DNA of 64,000 nt from an uncultured Naasia sp. (lineage in GTDB: Bacteria; Actinomycetota; Actinomycetes; Actinomycetales; Microbacteriaceae), in the NCBI GenBank assembly GCA_913778905.1, contig CAJYYA010000008.1:208046-272045 (forward strand), in the 5' to 3' direction. The notes under the pieces were generated by a model, which was not told the origin of the DNA, ran no database searches, and worked only from the letters and a program-made list of their open reading frames with translations. Shown here piece by piece: positions 49,964 through 59,138 of the stretch; within the stretch, counting starts at the first letter, position 1; the number at the start of each line of letters is the position of its first letter. Position numbers and translations under genes: made by a program.

Positions 49964-51229
49964 ATGTTTGTGGGCATCACTAACGAGCCGCGCGATTATG
50001 CGTGGGGATCCCCCACTGCCATCGCGGAGCTGCTGGGGCGGGAGCCTTCGGGCGGCCCCGAAGCTGAGCTCTGGCTGGGAGCCCACCCCGCGAATCCTTC
50101 GCGGATCCTCGCCCCTGCGGCGGTCGGTGGCCACGAGACCCTCGACTCCTGGATCGCCGCCGAGCCCGAGCTGACTCTCGGTGCCGCTCGCCGAGGAGAC
50201 ACCCTGCCCTTCCTTCTCAAGGTGCTCGCCGCGGAGCAGCCCCTCTCGATCCAGGCGCACCCGTCGATCGAGCAGGCGCGGGCCGGCTTCGCGCGCGAGG
50301 ACGAGGCGGGGATCGACCGATCGCACGCGAATCGCAACTACAAGGACGAGTTGCACAAGCCCGAGCTCGCGTTCGCGCTGAGCCCCCACTTCGACGCGCT
50401 CGTCGGGTTCCGTCCGGTCAGCGAGACGCAGTTCATCGTGCATGAGCTCGTCGCGGTGGCGGCCTCCCTTGGGGAGAAGGGGGCCGAGCACCTCGCGGCG
50501 CTTCGCCTGCTGCAGGAGAAGCTCGCCGGCGAGGCACCCCTCCAGGACACGGTCACCTGGGCCTTCAGCGACACGGAGGAATCCCGGGCGGCGATCCTCG
50601 CCGTCAGCGTGCTCTCGATCGGCGCCCCCGGGTCCTCCAGCTTCGGCCGGGAGTACAAGACCCTCGCTGAGATCGCCGAGATCCACCCGGGTGACCCCGG
50701 CATCCTCGTCGCTCTGCTGCTCAATCGGCTCGAGCTCGCACAGAACCAAGCCGTCTACCTGCCGTCGGGGAACGTGCACGCCTACCTTCGAGGCCTCGCC
50801 ATCGAGATCATGGCCGCGTCCGACAACGTGCTCCGCGGAGGCCTGACCTCCAAGCACGTCGACGTCGACGAACTGATGTCCGTCGTGCGCTGGGAGGAGC
50901 TGCCCGCGCCCGTCCTGCGGCCCGAGGAGGGGCCGGACGGCATCGCCGTGTTCCGACCCGACGTCCCCGACTTCCTGCTCGCCCGCGTGGCGGTGGGGGA
51001 GGCCGGTTTCGTGCACGGATATCGCAACAGCGGTCCGGACTTCACGGCGTGGGATCCCGAGGGACCCGCGATCATCCTCGTCGTCGAGGGGGAGGTCCAG
51101 TTCGCCGGCTCGCAATCCCAGGCGACCCTGCTGCGCGGAGAGGCCGCCTACGTGACACCCGATGAAGGCTCGCTGGAGATCAGCGGTTCCGGGATCGCCT
51201 TCATCGCCGGGGTGAACCCGCAGAGCTGA
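49964..51229 (+). CDS. manA: Mannose-6-phosphate isomerase, class I
   Basis: It interconverts fructose-6-phosphate and mannose-6-phosphate, leading to GDP-mannose for glycans. The 421-residue cupin protein shows the class I pattern: YAWGSPTAIAELLG, ELWLGAHPANPS, PLSIQAHPS (metal-binding Gln/His), HKPELAFALSPHFDALVGFRP (metal Glu) and YLPSGNVHAYLRGLAIEIMAASDNVLRGGLT (metal His, conserved Asn/Arg). The ATG follows GAGGAGA. A TAGGTT box at 49928-49933 may be its -10. Confidence 0.93.
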   Translation: MFVGITNEPRDYAWGSPTAIAELLGREPSGGPEAELWLGAHPANPSRILAPAAVGGHETLDSWIAAEPELTLGAARRGDTLPFLLKVLAAEQPLSIQAHPSIEQARAGFAREDEAGIDRSHANRNYKDELHKPELAFALSPHFDALVGFRPVSETQFIVHELVAVAASLGEKGAEHLAALRLLQEKLAGEAPLQDTVTWAFSDTEESRAAILAVSVLSIGAPGSSSFGREYKTLAEIAEIHPGDPGILVALLLNRLELAQNQAVYLPSGNVHAYLRGLAIEIMAASDNVLRGGLTSKHVDVDELMSVVRWEELPAPVLRPEEGPDGIAVFRPDVPDFLLARVAVGEAGFVHGYRNSGPDFTAWDPEGPAIILVVEGEVQFAGSQSQATLLRGEAAYVTPDEGSLEISGSGIAFIAGVNPQS

Positions 51230-51243
51230 ACTACCCGATAGCT

Positions 51244-51283
51244 CGAACGGCCGCGACTCCCGCCGGGGAGGCGCGGCCGTTCG
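51244..51283. terminator. Bidirectional terminator after manA
   Basis: A 12-base perfect inverted repeat (51244-51255 with 51272-51283) lies between the convergent stops of manA and the small membrane protein gene. Confidence 0.75.
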
Positions 51284-51295
51284 GCGTAGAGGGCG

Positions 51296-51469
51296 TCAGG
51301 CCGCGGTGTCGAAGTCGCGGCGACGCGCGTCGGACTCGGGCCGGCGGAAGAGCGTGCGGGCGAGAGTGACCAGAGCGATGACGACCGCCACGCAGAGCAC
51401 GGGGAGAGCGGCGAGAAGAACACCGACCGCGAGAAGGACACCGCCGAGGGCCGAAATGAGCGCGCGCAT
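51296..51469 (-). CDS. Small hydrophobic membrane protein (57 aa)
   Basis: The ATG at 51469 gives 57 residues. One long or two short membrane helices (ALISALGGVLLAVGVLLAALPVLCVAVVIALVTLA) are followed by a basic, charged tail (RRPESDARRRDFDTAA). No domain recognised. Support comes from the coding-like composition, the positive-inside tail and the terminator downstream. Confidence 0.5.
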   Translation of the reverse strand: MRALISALGGVLLAVGVLLAALPVLCVAVVIALVTLARTLFRRPESDARRRDFDTAA

Positions 51470-51623
51470 CCGAGGGACTTCTTTCGATGAGGGGGACTGA
51501 AGGGGTGCTCGGGTAAGCGGGGTTCGGGCATTTCGGGTACCCGCGAAGAGAATGGCACACCGCACGGCGACGCGCCAGCCCCGGCGAGTCGGAGCATGTG
51601 CGGTGCGGCGTTCTCGGTGAGGC

Positions 51624-52628
51624 TCACCGACCCCCGGTGGCGCTGAACGTACGGCGGTAGGCCTGTGGACTCGTCCCCAATACCCGCCCGAAGTGGTGCC
51701 GCATGACCGCGGCCGAGCCGAAGCCCGTGCGCTGAGCGACGTGCTCGAGGGGGAGGTCGCTCTGCTCGAGCAGATCCTGGGCGCGAAGGATCCGCTGACG
51801 GTTCAGCCATGCGGCGGGGGTCGTGCCCACCTCGGCGCGGAACCGCCGGGCGAACGTGCGCGTCGACATCAGCGCCCGGCGTGCCAGGGTGTCGATATCG
51901 AGATCCGCATCGAGATTCTCGAGCATCCACGCCGTGACGTCGGCGAAGGAGTCGTCCCGGCGCTCCGGGATCGGGGCCGCGATGAATTGGGACTGCCCGC
52001 CGTCTCGTTGCGGTGGAACGACCATCCGCCGGGCGATCACATTGGCGGCCGCCGCACCCAGCTCCTTCCGGACGACGTGGAGGCAGGCGTCGATACCCGC
52101 CGCAGTGCCCGCCCCCGTGACGATGTTGTCGTCCTCGACGAAGAGGACATCGGCGTCCACATCGACGCGAGGGTAGAGGCCCGCCAACTTGTCGGCATAC
52201 ATCCAATGGGTCGTGGCTCGGCGACCGTCGAGGACTCCTGCTTCCGCGAGCTGGAACGCCCCGCTGCAGACACTGAGTACCCAGGCGCCTCTCGCGGCGG
52301 TGTCCCGGATCAAGGTCAAGACGCGCTCGTCGAAGCCGGCTCGGAAGCGACGCTCGATGTCGCTGGTGCTCGTCGCGCCCGGGTCCGTGCTGGCCGTGTA
52401 GGCGGGGATGGCGATGAGGTCGGCGTCCTGAGCCGCGTCCAAGCCCTCCGTCACGGTGAGCGTCAGGCCGTGGGTCATCTTCACGGGGCCGGGCTCGGCC
52501 GTGACGACGTGGAAGTCGAAAACAGGGCCGCCCATGTCGCTCCGGTCGATCCCGAACACCTCGCAGACGACGCCGAACTCGAACGGGGCCATTCCGGGGA
52601 GCGCCACGACGGCGATCTTCTTCAACAC
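51624..52628 (-). CDS. GlxA-type transcriptional regulator (DJ-1/PfpI domain + AraC HTH)
   Basis: A GTG at 52628 with an excellent AGGAGG site gives 334 residues. The N-terminal DJ-1/PfpI-like domain (about 5-190) has VVALPGMAPFEFGVVCEVFG and SVCSGAFQLAEAGVLDGRRATTHW, with the elbow cysteine in CSGAF. The C-terminal AraC-type double helix-turn-helix (about 235-325) has LARRALMSTRTFARRFRAEVGTTPAAWL and VAQRTGFGSAAVMRHHFGRVLGTSPQAYRRTF. A ligand-sensing regulator; the target genes are not visible. Confidence 0.92.
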   Translation of the reverse strand: MLKKIAVVALPGMAPFEFGVVCEVFGIDRSDMGGPVFDFHVVTAEPGPVKMTHGLTLTVTEGLDAAQDADLIAIPAYTASTDPGATSTSDIERRFRAGFDERVLTLIRDTAARGAWVLSVCSGAFQLAEAGVLDGRRATTHWMYADKLAGLYPRVDVDADVLFVEDDNIVTGAGTAAGIDACLHVVRKELGAAAANVIARRMVVPPQRDGGQSQFIAAPIPERRDDSFADVTAWMLENLDADLDIDTLARRALMSTRTFARRFRAEVGTTPAAWLNRQRILRAQDLLEQSDLPLEHVAQRTGFGSAAVMRHHFGRVLGTSPQAYRRTFSATGGR

Positions 52629-52712
52629 GGATCCTCCTGGTGGCGGGATATCGATGGGGTGGGGCGATTCTGCCACTCGTGGCAGAACCTTACCACTCAT
52701 AGTTTTTCGGCC

Positions 52713-52841
52713 ATGCTCTGGTTCCTCCTCGTCCTGGCCGCTCTCGCCGTGGTCTCCGTAGTCACCACCTTCATCCGCATGACCGACGATCGACGCTCCC
52801 CCCACCTCGCCCCTCCCCGCTCGCGCCGTGGCGACTCCTGA
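52713..52841 (+). CDS. Possible 42-residue membrane peptide
   Basis: An ATG at 52713 opens a 42-residue frame: one hydrophobic helix (MLWFLLVLAALAVVSVVTTFI) and a charged basic tail. The ribosome-binding site is poor, and it lies in the 237-base gap between the divergent GlxA-type gene and galE. A genuine small membrane protein is plausible but not secure. Confidence 0.35.
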   Translation: MLWFLLVLAALAVVSVVTTFIRMTDDRRSPHLAPPRSRRGDS

Positions 52842-52865
52842 GCGCCGCGCCCTAGGCTCGGTGCC

Positions 52866-53825
52866 ATGGCATGGCTTGTTACCGGCGGTTCCGGGTACAT
52901 CGGCTCGCACGTGGTGCGCGCATTCTCCGAGGCGGGCATCGAGCCCGTCGTCATCGACACTCTGACGAGCGGCATTCGCGAGTTCGTACCCGAGGGGATC
53001 GCCTTCGTGCGCGGCTCGATCCTCGACGGCGACCTCCTGGGGCGCCTCTTCGAGGAGCACGACATCGACGGGGTGGTGCATCTCGCCGGATTCAAGTACG
53101 CGGGCGTCTCCGTCACCAAGCCGCTTCTCACCTACAACCAGAACGTCACAGGCACCGCCGTGCTGCTCGGAGCGATGGAGGCCGCGGGCGTCGAACGCAT
53201 CGTCTTCAGCTCGAGCGCCGCGGTCTTCGGGACCCCGGATGTGGACCTCGTCACCGAGCAGACGGCCACCAAGCCGGAGTCTCCCTACGGCGAATCCAAG
53301 CTCATCGGTGAGTGGCTGCTGCGCGACCAGGCTCGGGCGACGACGCTCGCGCACACCTCGCTCCGTTACTTCAACGTCGTCGGTTCCGGGTACCCGGACA
53401 TCTACGACGCCTCCCCGCACAACCTCTTCCCGCTCGTGTTCGAAGCTCTTCTGCGCGGCGACACCCCGCGCATCAACGGTGACGACTACGCGACGCCGGA
53501 CGGCACCTGCGTCCGCGATTACATCCATGTCGCGGATCTCGCCGAGGCCCATGTGGCGGCCGCTCAGCGCCTCATGCGCGGCGAGCCGACGGATGCGGTG
53601 TACAACCTGGGCAGCGGTTCCGGCGTGTCCGTTCGCGAGATCATGACCGCCATGGCGGACGTCACCGGCATCCCGTTCGAGCCCGAGGTGGCCCCTCGCC
53701 GGCCCGGGGATCCGGCGCGCATCGTCGCGACCGGGGAATCCGCCGCGCGCGACCTCGACTGGAAGATGCGCCACACGCTCGAGGACATGGTCCGCAGCGC
53801 GTGGGAAGCCCGTCGCCAGGCCTGA
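52866..53825 (+). CDS. galE: UDP-glucose 4-epimerase
   Basis: It interconverts UDP-glucose and UDP-galactose. The 319-residue SDR protein has the Rossmann motif VTGGSGYIGSHV (residues 5-16), VHLAGFKYAGVSV, SSSAAVFG (catalytic Ser/Thr region), SPYGESKLIGE (catalytic Tyr-x3-Lys), SLRYFNVVGSG, CVRDYIHVADLAEAHV and YNLGSGSGVSVREI, all standard for GalE. A TAGGCT box 8 bases before the ATG would imply an almost leaderless transcript. UDP-galactose would feed the glycan locus. A related sugar epimerase cannot be fully excluded. Confidence 0.92.
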   Translation: MAWLVTGGSGYIGSHVVRAFSEAGIEPVVIDTLTSGIREFVPEGIAFVRGSILDGDLLGRLFEEHDIDGVVHLAGFKYAGVSVTKPLLTYNQNVTGTAVLLGAMEAAGVERIVFSSSAAVFGTPDVDLVTEQTATKPESPYGESKLIGEWLLRDQARATTLAHTSLRYFNVVGSGYPDIYDASPHNLFPLVFEALLRGDTPRINGDDYATPDGTCVRDYIHVADLAEAHVAAAQRLMRGEPTDAVYNLGSGSGVSVREIMTAMADVTGIPFEPEVAPRRPGDPARIVATGESAARDLDWKMRHTLEDMVRSAWEARRQA

Positions 53826-54068
53826 CGCGGGGTGGGTCGGCGGCTAGCAGGGCGAACCTGGGATTCCTCCGAAACGAGTGGTCGCGACCGGCGGAATCCC
53901 TGTTCTGGGGCCATGTTTCATCGATGTTTCCGGCGCGTCGCACAATGCAAGCCGGTACCAACCCTTTACGGTTTGCGACTTGACTAGGGGGGAACGACAC
54001 CGGTGTAATTACTTCCACGACGCACACACGGGCACCCAGCCCGCCCGTGCGGATGGGGAGACTTCGCA

Positions 54069-54389
54069 ATGACCATTACCGAACTCAGGTCGGGGGTGCC
54101 GGACGACTGGTTCGTCGACCCAGTCCGTCTCGGCGTGCCGGGAGTCCGGCGTCGGACCGACGAGGACGACACTCTCGCCTGGCAGGCCGACTCGCTCTGC
54201 GCGCAGACCGATCCGGAGGCATTCTTCCCCGAGAAGGGCGGCTCGACTCGTGAGGCGAAGAAGATCTGCGCCAGCTGCGAGGTGAAGACCCAGTGCCTCG
54301 AGTACGCGCTGCAGAACGACGAGCGCTTCGGCATCTGGGGCGGGCTCAGCGAGCGGGAGCGCCGCAAGCTGCGCAAGCAGGCCGTCTGA
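54069..54389 (+). CDS. whiB2: WhiB-family Fe-S transcription factor (WhiB2/WhmD type by context)
   Basis: A 106-residue protein with the four cluster-binding cysteines Cys44, Cys67, Cys70, Cys76 (C-x22-C-x2-C-x5-C), the G(I/V)WGG turn GIWGG (88-92) and a basic C-terminal DNA-contact segment ERERRKLRKQ. The following genes (glycosyltransferase, DUF5719, zincin-like, DUF3499) are the conserved neighbours of WhiB2 in actinobacteria, where it is tied to cell division and septation. The 243-base upstream gap contains an AT-richer segment with TTGCGACTTGACTAGGGGGG (53972-53991) but no promoter I can fix. Confidence 0.92.
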   Translation: MTITELRSGVPDDWFVDPVRLGVPGVRRRTDEDDTLAWQADSLCAQTDPEAFFPEKGGSTREAKKICASCEVKTQCLEYALQNDERFGIWGGLSERERRKLRKQAV

Positions 54390-54411
54390 GTCGCGCGACG
54401 CGACACATACG

Positions 54412-54448
54412 AAGAAGGGGATCCGTGCGGGGGCGCGGATCCCCTTCT
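54412..54448 (+). terminator. Terminator after whiB2
   Basis: A GC-rich hairpin (AGAAGGGGATCCG paired with CGGATCCCCTTCT) with a 10-base loop lies just downstream of the whiB2 stop; boundaries approximate. Confidence 0.75.
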
Positions 54449-54560
54449 CTCGTTCGCGGTCCGCTGTCGGACGCCGCGGGGTTCCTCGGGATCCCTGAGG
54501 ATCCGTGCGCGCGCGGGGTGTCTGACCGGGCCGTGGGGGGCTCGCCCATAGCGTGTTTGG

Positions 54561-57500
54561 GTGCGAGCAACTGTCACGGCAATCCTCGTCGCCCGCGACG
54601 CGGGTGACTACCTCACGCAGACCCTTTCGGCGCTGCGTGCGCAGACCCGTACCCCCGAGCGGCTGATCGTCGTCGAGTTGGGTGACGGGTCGAAGCTCTC
54701 CTCGACGGCGGCGGTCGACTATCAACGCGTCCAGGCACCCGCCTCCTACGGCTTCGGCGCGGCCGTGCAGGCCGCCGTCCAACTGCTGGGGCCCGCCGAG
54801 TCGGACGACCAGTGGCTCTGGCTCCTCGGCGCCGACAACGCCCCCGAGCCCACCGCTCTCGCTGCCCTGCTGGGCGAGGTCGAGATCTCGCCATCCGTCG
54901 CGGTCGCAGGACCGAAGCAGATGCAGTGGAACGATCCCGACTACATCGTCTCCTTCGGTGACACGCTGACCCCGAGCGGCATGGCGGTCGAGATCGCCGA
55001 ACCCGAACTCGACCAGGCGCAATACGACCGCGAGAGCGATGTCCTCGCCGTGGCCGCCGGCGGGATGCTCGTCCGGCAGAGCCTCTTCGAACGCTTGGAG
55101 GGCTTCGATCCGGGACTGCCCGCCGTCGACGATGCGCTGGACTTCTGCGTGCGCGCCCGCCTCGCCGGACATCGCGTCGTGGTGGTTCCGGCCGCTCGCG
55201 TCCGCGCCGCGGGGCGTGACGCCCCCGGCACCGCGCACCTCGGCCGCCGGACATCGGCCAACAAGCGTGCTCGCCTCGTGCGTACCGCTCAGCTGCACCG
55301 GCGTCTGGCCTACGCCCCGGCTGCCGCGGTGCCGCTGCACTGGCTGAGCCTCATCCCGCTGGCGCTCATCCGGGCGGTCGGACAGCTGTTGAGGAAGCGG
55401 CCGGGACGCGTGCTCGGCGAGTTCGGTGCCGCGCTGGCCGTCGCATTCGGGCACACGGGCTCCGTCCTCGAGGCGCGCCGACGGATCGCACGGCACCGGG
55501 TAGCGGGCTGGGCGGCCATCGCTCCGCTGCGGCTGCCGTGGGCCGAGGTCCGACGCCGCCGTGCACTGGCTCGCGATGACCAGGCGGCCCGCCGCCGATC
55601 CGGTCGGCACGACATCGATTTCTTCGCCGGCGGGGGAGCCTGGACCGTCCTCATCGCGGCCGTCGTCGGCGCGATCGTCAACATCCCCGTCTTCGGCGGT
55701 GCCGCCGTCCAGGCGGCCGGGCTCCTGCCGCTCTCACCGATCGCCGCGCTCTGGTCGGGTGTCGGTTACGGATGGCGCTCCACGGGCGGCGGTTTCGTCG
55801 GCGCGTCCGATCCGTTCAACTGGCTGCTGGCGCTCCTCGGATCGCTGACGCCCTGGGCGACGTCGACCTCCATCGTGATTCTCTACATCGCTGCCATGCC
55901 GCTCGCCGCCCTCGCCGCGTGGCTCACGGCCGCGAGGATCACAGCTCGCCCCGGGATCCGCGTGTTCGCCGCAGTGGTCTGGACCCTCGCGCCGCCCTTC
56001 CTCATCGCTCTCCAGGACGGCCGACTGGGCGCCGTCCTCGCGCACCTCCTCCTCCCGTGGCTGGCACTCGCGCTGCTGTCCGCGCGCCGCTCGTGGTCGG
56101 CCGCGGCGACGGCCGGCCTGCTGGCCGCCGGAGTCACGGCCGGTGCCCCGTCGTTGCTGCCGGGCCTGCTCGTGCTGTGGGCCATCGCCGTCATCGGCTT
56201 CGCCGTCTCCGGGCGGGGCGGCCGCGGCTGGCACCGCCTGCTTCCGTTGCCGATCCCGGCGGCGGCGCTGTTCCTGCCCCTCGCGATCCAGCAGGCCCTG
56301 CGCGGAACGCCCCTGGGCGTGCTCGCCGACCCGGGCGTCGCCGTCATCCAGCCCGGTGGGGACGGATCCGCGGCTCGCCTGGCCGAGGTCGGTCGCCTGC
56401 TCGCGTTCGATCCCGTCTCCACGACCGTGTGGAGCGACCTGGGGCGCTCCTTCGGGATCGACCTGCCCCATGGACTCGCCGTCGCGATCCTGGCTGCACC
56501 GCTGCTGCTGATCGCCATCGCCGCGGTCTTCCTCCCGCGCTCGACCCGCGCGATCGCCTCGTTGGGTGCGGCGGGCGTCGGGTTCGCCACCGCCGTGCTG
56601 GCGTCGCGTCTCGTGACCACGGCGGTCGCTGGAGACCCGGTGACGGTGTGGACGGGGTCCGCGGTCAGCCTCTACCTGCTCGGCATCCTCGGCGCGGCAG
56701 TCGTCGGACTGGACGCCGTCGCCGGGCGCGCCGCCACCGCCGTCCGTCGGACCGTTTCGACCCTCGCGGCGATCGGCGTCGTCGTGGCGGCTGTGCCGCT
56801 GCTGATCGTCTCGATGATGGGCGGGGGAGCCGTCGCCGGCGGCGCGGCCACGGTGCCGGCGCTCGTCGCCGCCGAGGCGGTCACCGACCCGACCATCGGC
56901 ACCCTCGTCCTCTCGCCGGGCGCGGACGGTATCGCCGCCCGTCTCGAGCGCGGCGCCGGAGACGCGCTCGACGAACGCACCACTCTCGCTGCCACGGCCC
57001 GAGCCGGCGACCTCTCGGCGGACGACGAGCGGGTCGCGGTCCTGGTCGGCAACCTCGCGTCGCGCAGCGGCTTCGATCCGGTTCCCGATCTCGAGGCGCT
57101 CCGCATCGGTTTCGTGCTCCTCAGCTCGGCGGACCCGGACGGCTCGGCCCTTCGAGCTCGTGCCGCCGCCGCGCTCGACGGCAACAGCCTCTTCACGCCG
57201 GTGACGTCCACCTCGTTCGGGACCCTCTGGCGCTATGTCGGCCTCGATGCCGGTCTGACGACACCCGCCCCCGTGGGCCCCGGCCCGCTGGACACCTCAC
57301 TCGGCGTGATCATCCTGCTGTCGCAGGCCCTGGTGCTGCTGTCGACGCTGCTGCTCGCGCTGCCGACCGGAACGCTCGCCGAGCGCGTCCGCCCCGAGCG
57401 GCGGAGCCGCCGTGCCGGAGGACGGCGCAGGGTCCGCCCGGACCCCGCATCCGCCCGCACCGCCACCGTCGACCGCGCCGCGCCGCCATCGTCCGCCGAT

Positions 57501-57614
57501 CCCGCCGCGGACACCCCGGATGCCGTGGCCGATCCGGCCACGGGCTCAACGCACGCGGACGGGGACGACGTCTCCGCCGGCCTCGTCACCACCCCGTCGG
57601 GAGGACGCTCATGA
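54561..57614 (+). CDS. GT2 domain fused to a large multi-spanning membrane region (1017 aa)
   Basis: A GTG start. Residues 1-230 form a GT2-like GT-A domain (VTAILVARDAGDYLTQTLSAL, WLWLLGADNAPEPTALAAL, AGGMLVRQSLFERLEGFDPGLPAVDDALDFCVRARLAG). After a cytosolic linker, about 340-780 contain some 12 hydrophobic helices. An extracellular domain follows (about 780-900), then one more helix and a charged, Ala/Pro-rich tail. This conserved actinobacterial protein always neighbours WhiB2 and DUF5719. It may build a cell-envelope glycan, but its product is unknown to me. The DUF5719 gene overlaps its stop. Confidence 0.85.
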   Translation: MRATVTAILVARDAGDYLTQTLSALRAQTRTPERLIVVELGDGSKLSSTAAVDYQRVQAPASYGFGAAVQAAVQLLGPAESDDQWLWLLGADNAPEPTALAALLGEVEISPSVAVAGPKQMQWNDPDYIVSFGDTLTPSGMAVEIAEPELDQAQYDRESDVLAVAAGGMLVRQSLFERLEGFDPGLPAVDDALDFCVRARLAGHRVVVVPAARVRAAGRDAPGTAHLGRRTSANKRARLVRTAQLHRRLAYAPAAAVPLHWLSLIPLALIRAVGQLLRKRPGRVLGEFGAALAVAFGHTGSVLEARRRIARHRVAGWAAIAPLRLPWAEVRRRRALARDDQAARRRSGRHDIDFFAGGGAWTVLIAAVVGAIVNIPVFGGAAVQAAGLLPLSPIAALWSGVGYGWRSTGGGFVGASDPFNWLLALLGSLTPWATSTSIVILYIAAMPLAALAAWLTAARITARPGIRVFAAVVWTLAPPFLIALQDGRLGAVLAHLLLPWLALALLSARRSWSAAATAGLLAAGVTAGAPSLLPGLLVLWAIAVIGFAVSGRGGRGWHRLLPLPIPAAALFLPLAIQQALRGTPLGVLADPGVAVIQPGGDGSAARLAEVGRLLAFDPVSTTVWSDLGRSFGIDLPHGLAVAILAAPLLLIAIAAVFLPRSTRAIASLGAAGVGFATAVLASRLVTTAVAGDPVTVWTGSAVSLYLLGILGAAVVGLDAVAGRAATAVRRTVSTLAAIGVVVAAVPLLIVSMMGGGAVAGGAATVPALVAAEAVTDPTIGTLVLSPGADGIAARLERGAGDALDERTTLAATARAGDLSADDERVAVLVGNLASRSGFDPVPDLEALRIGFVLLSSADPDGSALRARAAAALDGNSLFTPVTSTSFGTLWRYVGLDAGLTTPAPVGPGPLDTSLGVIILLSQALVLLSTLLLALPTGTLAERVRPERRSRRAGGRRRVRPDPASARTATVDRAAPPSSADPAADTPDAVADPATGSTHADGDDVSAGLVTTPSGGRS

Positions 57615-59107
57615 GCAACACCGGTCTCCGCGTCGGCGGTCGTCTGCTCGGGGGCCTGCTGACGGTCGCGGCGGGTGCCGCGCTCGTCTGGGGCGCCGTG
57701 GCGCTGCCGGACGCCGACGCGGTCGGTTCGGAGGGCTCGGCGGGGCTCGTCGTCGACCCGGTCGCGGTCGGCCAGCAGAGGGTGTGCCCGGGGCCGCTCA
57801 TGCGCCTCGGCGATCAGAACGGTCAGAACGCGACCGCCCTCTCCTCCTTCGGTTCACCGTCGACCGTGACCAGCGACGGCGCCTCGACCTCCGCGCTGCA
57901 GACCGTCGACGTCGCCTCCACCGGCGGGTCGAGTGCATCCGCCGTCCAGGCGTCGGCCGATGCGCCGCTTCTCGCTGCGGTTCAATCGCAGGTCGCCGCC
58001 GAGCAGGATCAGACGGGGCTCGCGGTCGCGTCGTGCAGCGAGAGCGTGGCGTCGAGCTGGCTCGTGGGAGGCGCCACCGACACGGGCCGCACCACGCTCC
58101 TTCTGCTCGCCAACCCCAGCGGGGTCGAGTCCATCGTCAACGTGTCGCTCTACAACGACACGGGTCTCGTCCAGGCCTCGGGGCTGACCGACCTGGTCGT
58201 CGCTCCCCGGAGCCAGCGTGTCCTCTCCCTCGCCGGGTTCGCGCCCGGTGCCAGTGCCGTGGCGGCGCATGTCGAGAGTCGCGGCGGCCTCGTGGTCCCC
58301 ACCCTCCAGCCGTCCGTGGTCCGTGGACTCGAGCCCGGCGGGACCGACTTCATCAGCGCGACCCAGTCGCCCAGCACCGACCAGCTCATCCCTGGACTGC
58401 GCGTGACCACCGCCGACCTCGCGGCGGCGCGTGCGCGAGTGGGCGGCTCGACCGACACCGCGACCGCGCTGCGCGTGCTCGTTCCGGGCGACGCCGACGC
58501 GACCGTGTCCATCGGTGTGACGGCCGACGCCCCAGGGGCTGTCGGCAACACCTACGACGCCGAGGTGAAGGCCGGCACCGTCAAGGACATCCCGCTCACC
58601 GGACTCGGCGACGGGACGTACACCGTGTCGGTGCAGTCCGACGTCCCCATTGCGACGTCGGCTCGGGCCGCTGCTGTCGCCGCTCCGATCCCGGGGTCCG
58701 AGGCGGCTGAGCAGCAGATCTCCTACGAGGTCATCGACGGGGGAACCCTCGATGCCTCGGTGGTCGCGGGCCAGCGCATCGACCTGGCTTGGTTCGTGGC
58801 GGCCCCGCAGCTCGGCGACCAGGTCGCCTTCGCCGTCGCCGACGCCCCCGAGCCCCTCCTGACGGTGACCGCGGCGAACGGTCAGCCGGCGTCCGTGCGC
58901 CTCATCGGGCAGAACGGATCCGAGCTGTCGCTCGAGGTGAGCGCAGGGTCGACGGCGAGCCTCGTCCTGACCCCTCGCCAGGTCTACCGCGTCGAAGGCG
59001 CGTCCGGAACGGTTGCCGCGATGAGCTACGCGGGTACCGGGGAGCTGGCATCGACGCCGCTGCGGCCCGCCAGCGCTCTGGCGTCGCCGGTCACGATCTT
59101 CCGCTGA
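57611..59107 (+). CDS. DUF5719 family secreted/anchored protein
   Basis: The 498-residue protein starts in an ATGA overlap with the GT2-membrane fusion gene. It has an N-terminal membrane anchor or signal (GGRLLGGLLTVAAGAALVWGAVAL) and a large extracytoplasmic beta-rich region (for example TTLLLLANPSGVESIVNVSLYNDTGLVQ and VLVPGDADATVSIGVTADAPG). This matches the conserved actinobacterial DUF5719 protein encoded next to the WhiB2-linked glycosyltransferase. The two probably act together at the envelope. Biochemical function unknown. Confidence 0.85.
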   Translation: MSNTGLRVGGRLLGGLLTVAAGAALVWGAVALPDADAVGSEGSAGLVVDPVAVGQQRVCPGPLMRLGDQNGQNATALSSFGSPSTVTSDGASTSALQTVDVASTGGSSASAVQASADAPLLAAVQSQVAAEQDQTGLAVASCSESVASSWLVGGATDTGRTTLLLLANPSGVESIVNVSLYNDTGLVQASGLTDLVVAPRSQRVLSLAGFAPGASAVAAHVESRGGLVVPTLQPSVVRGLEPGGTDFISATQSPSTDQLIPGLRVTTADLAAARARVGGSTDTATALRVLVPGDADATVSIGVTADAPGAVGNTYDAEVKAGTVKDIPLTGLGDGTYTVSVQSDVPIATSARAAAVAAPIPGSEAAEQQISYEVIDGGTLDASVVAGQRIDLAWFVAAPQLGDQVAFAVADAPEPLLTVTAANGQPASVRLIGQNGSELSLEVSAGSTASLVLTPRQVYRVEGASGTVAAMSYAGTGELASTPLRPASALASPVTIFR

Positions 59108-59138
59108 GCAGCCCGGGCGGACCGAGCGCCGGCGCCGG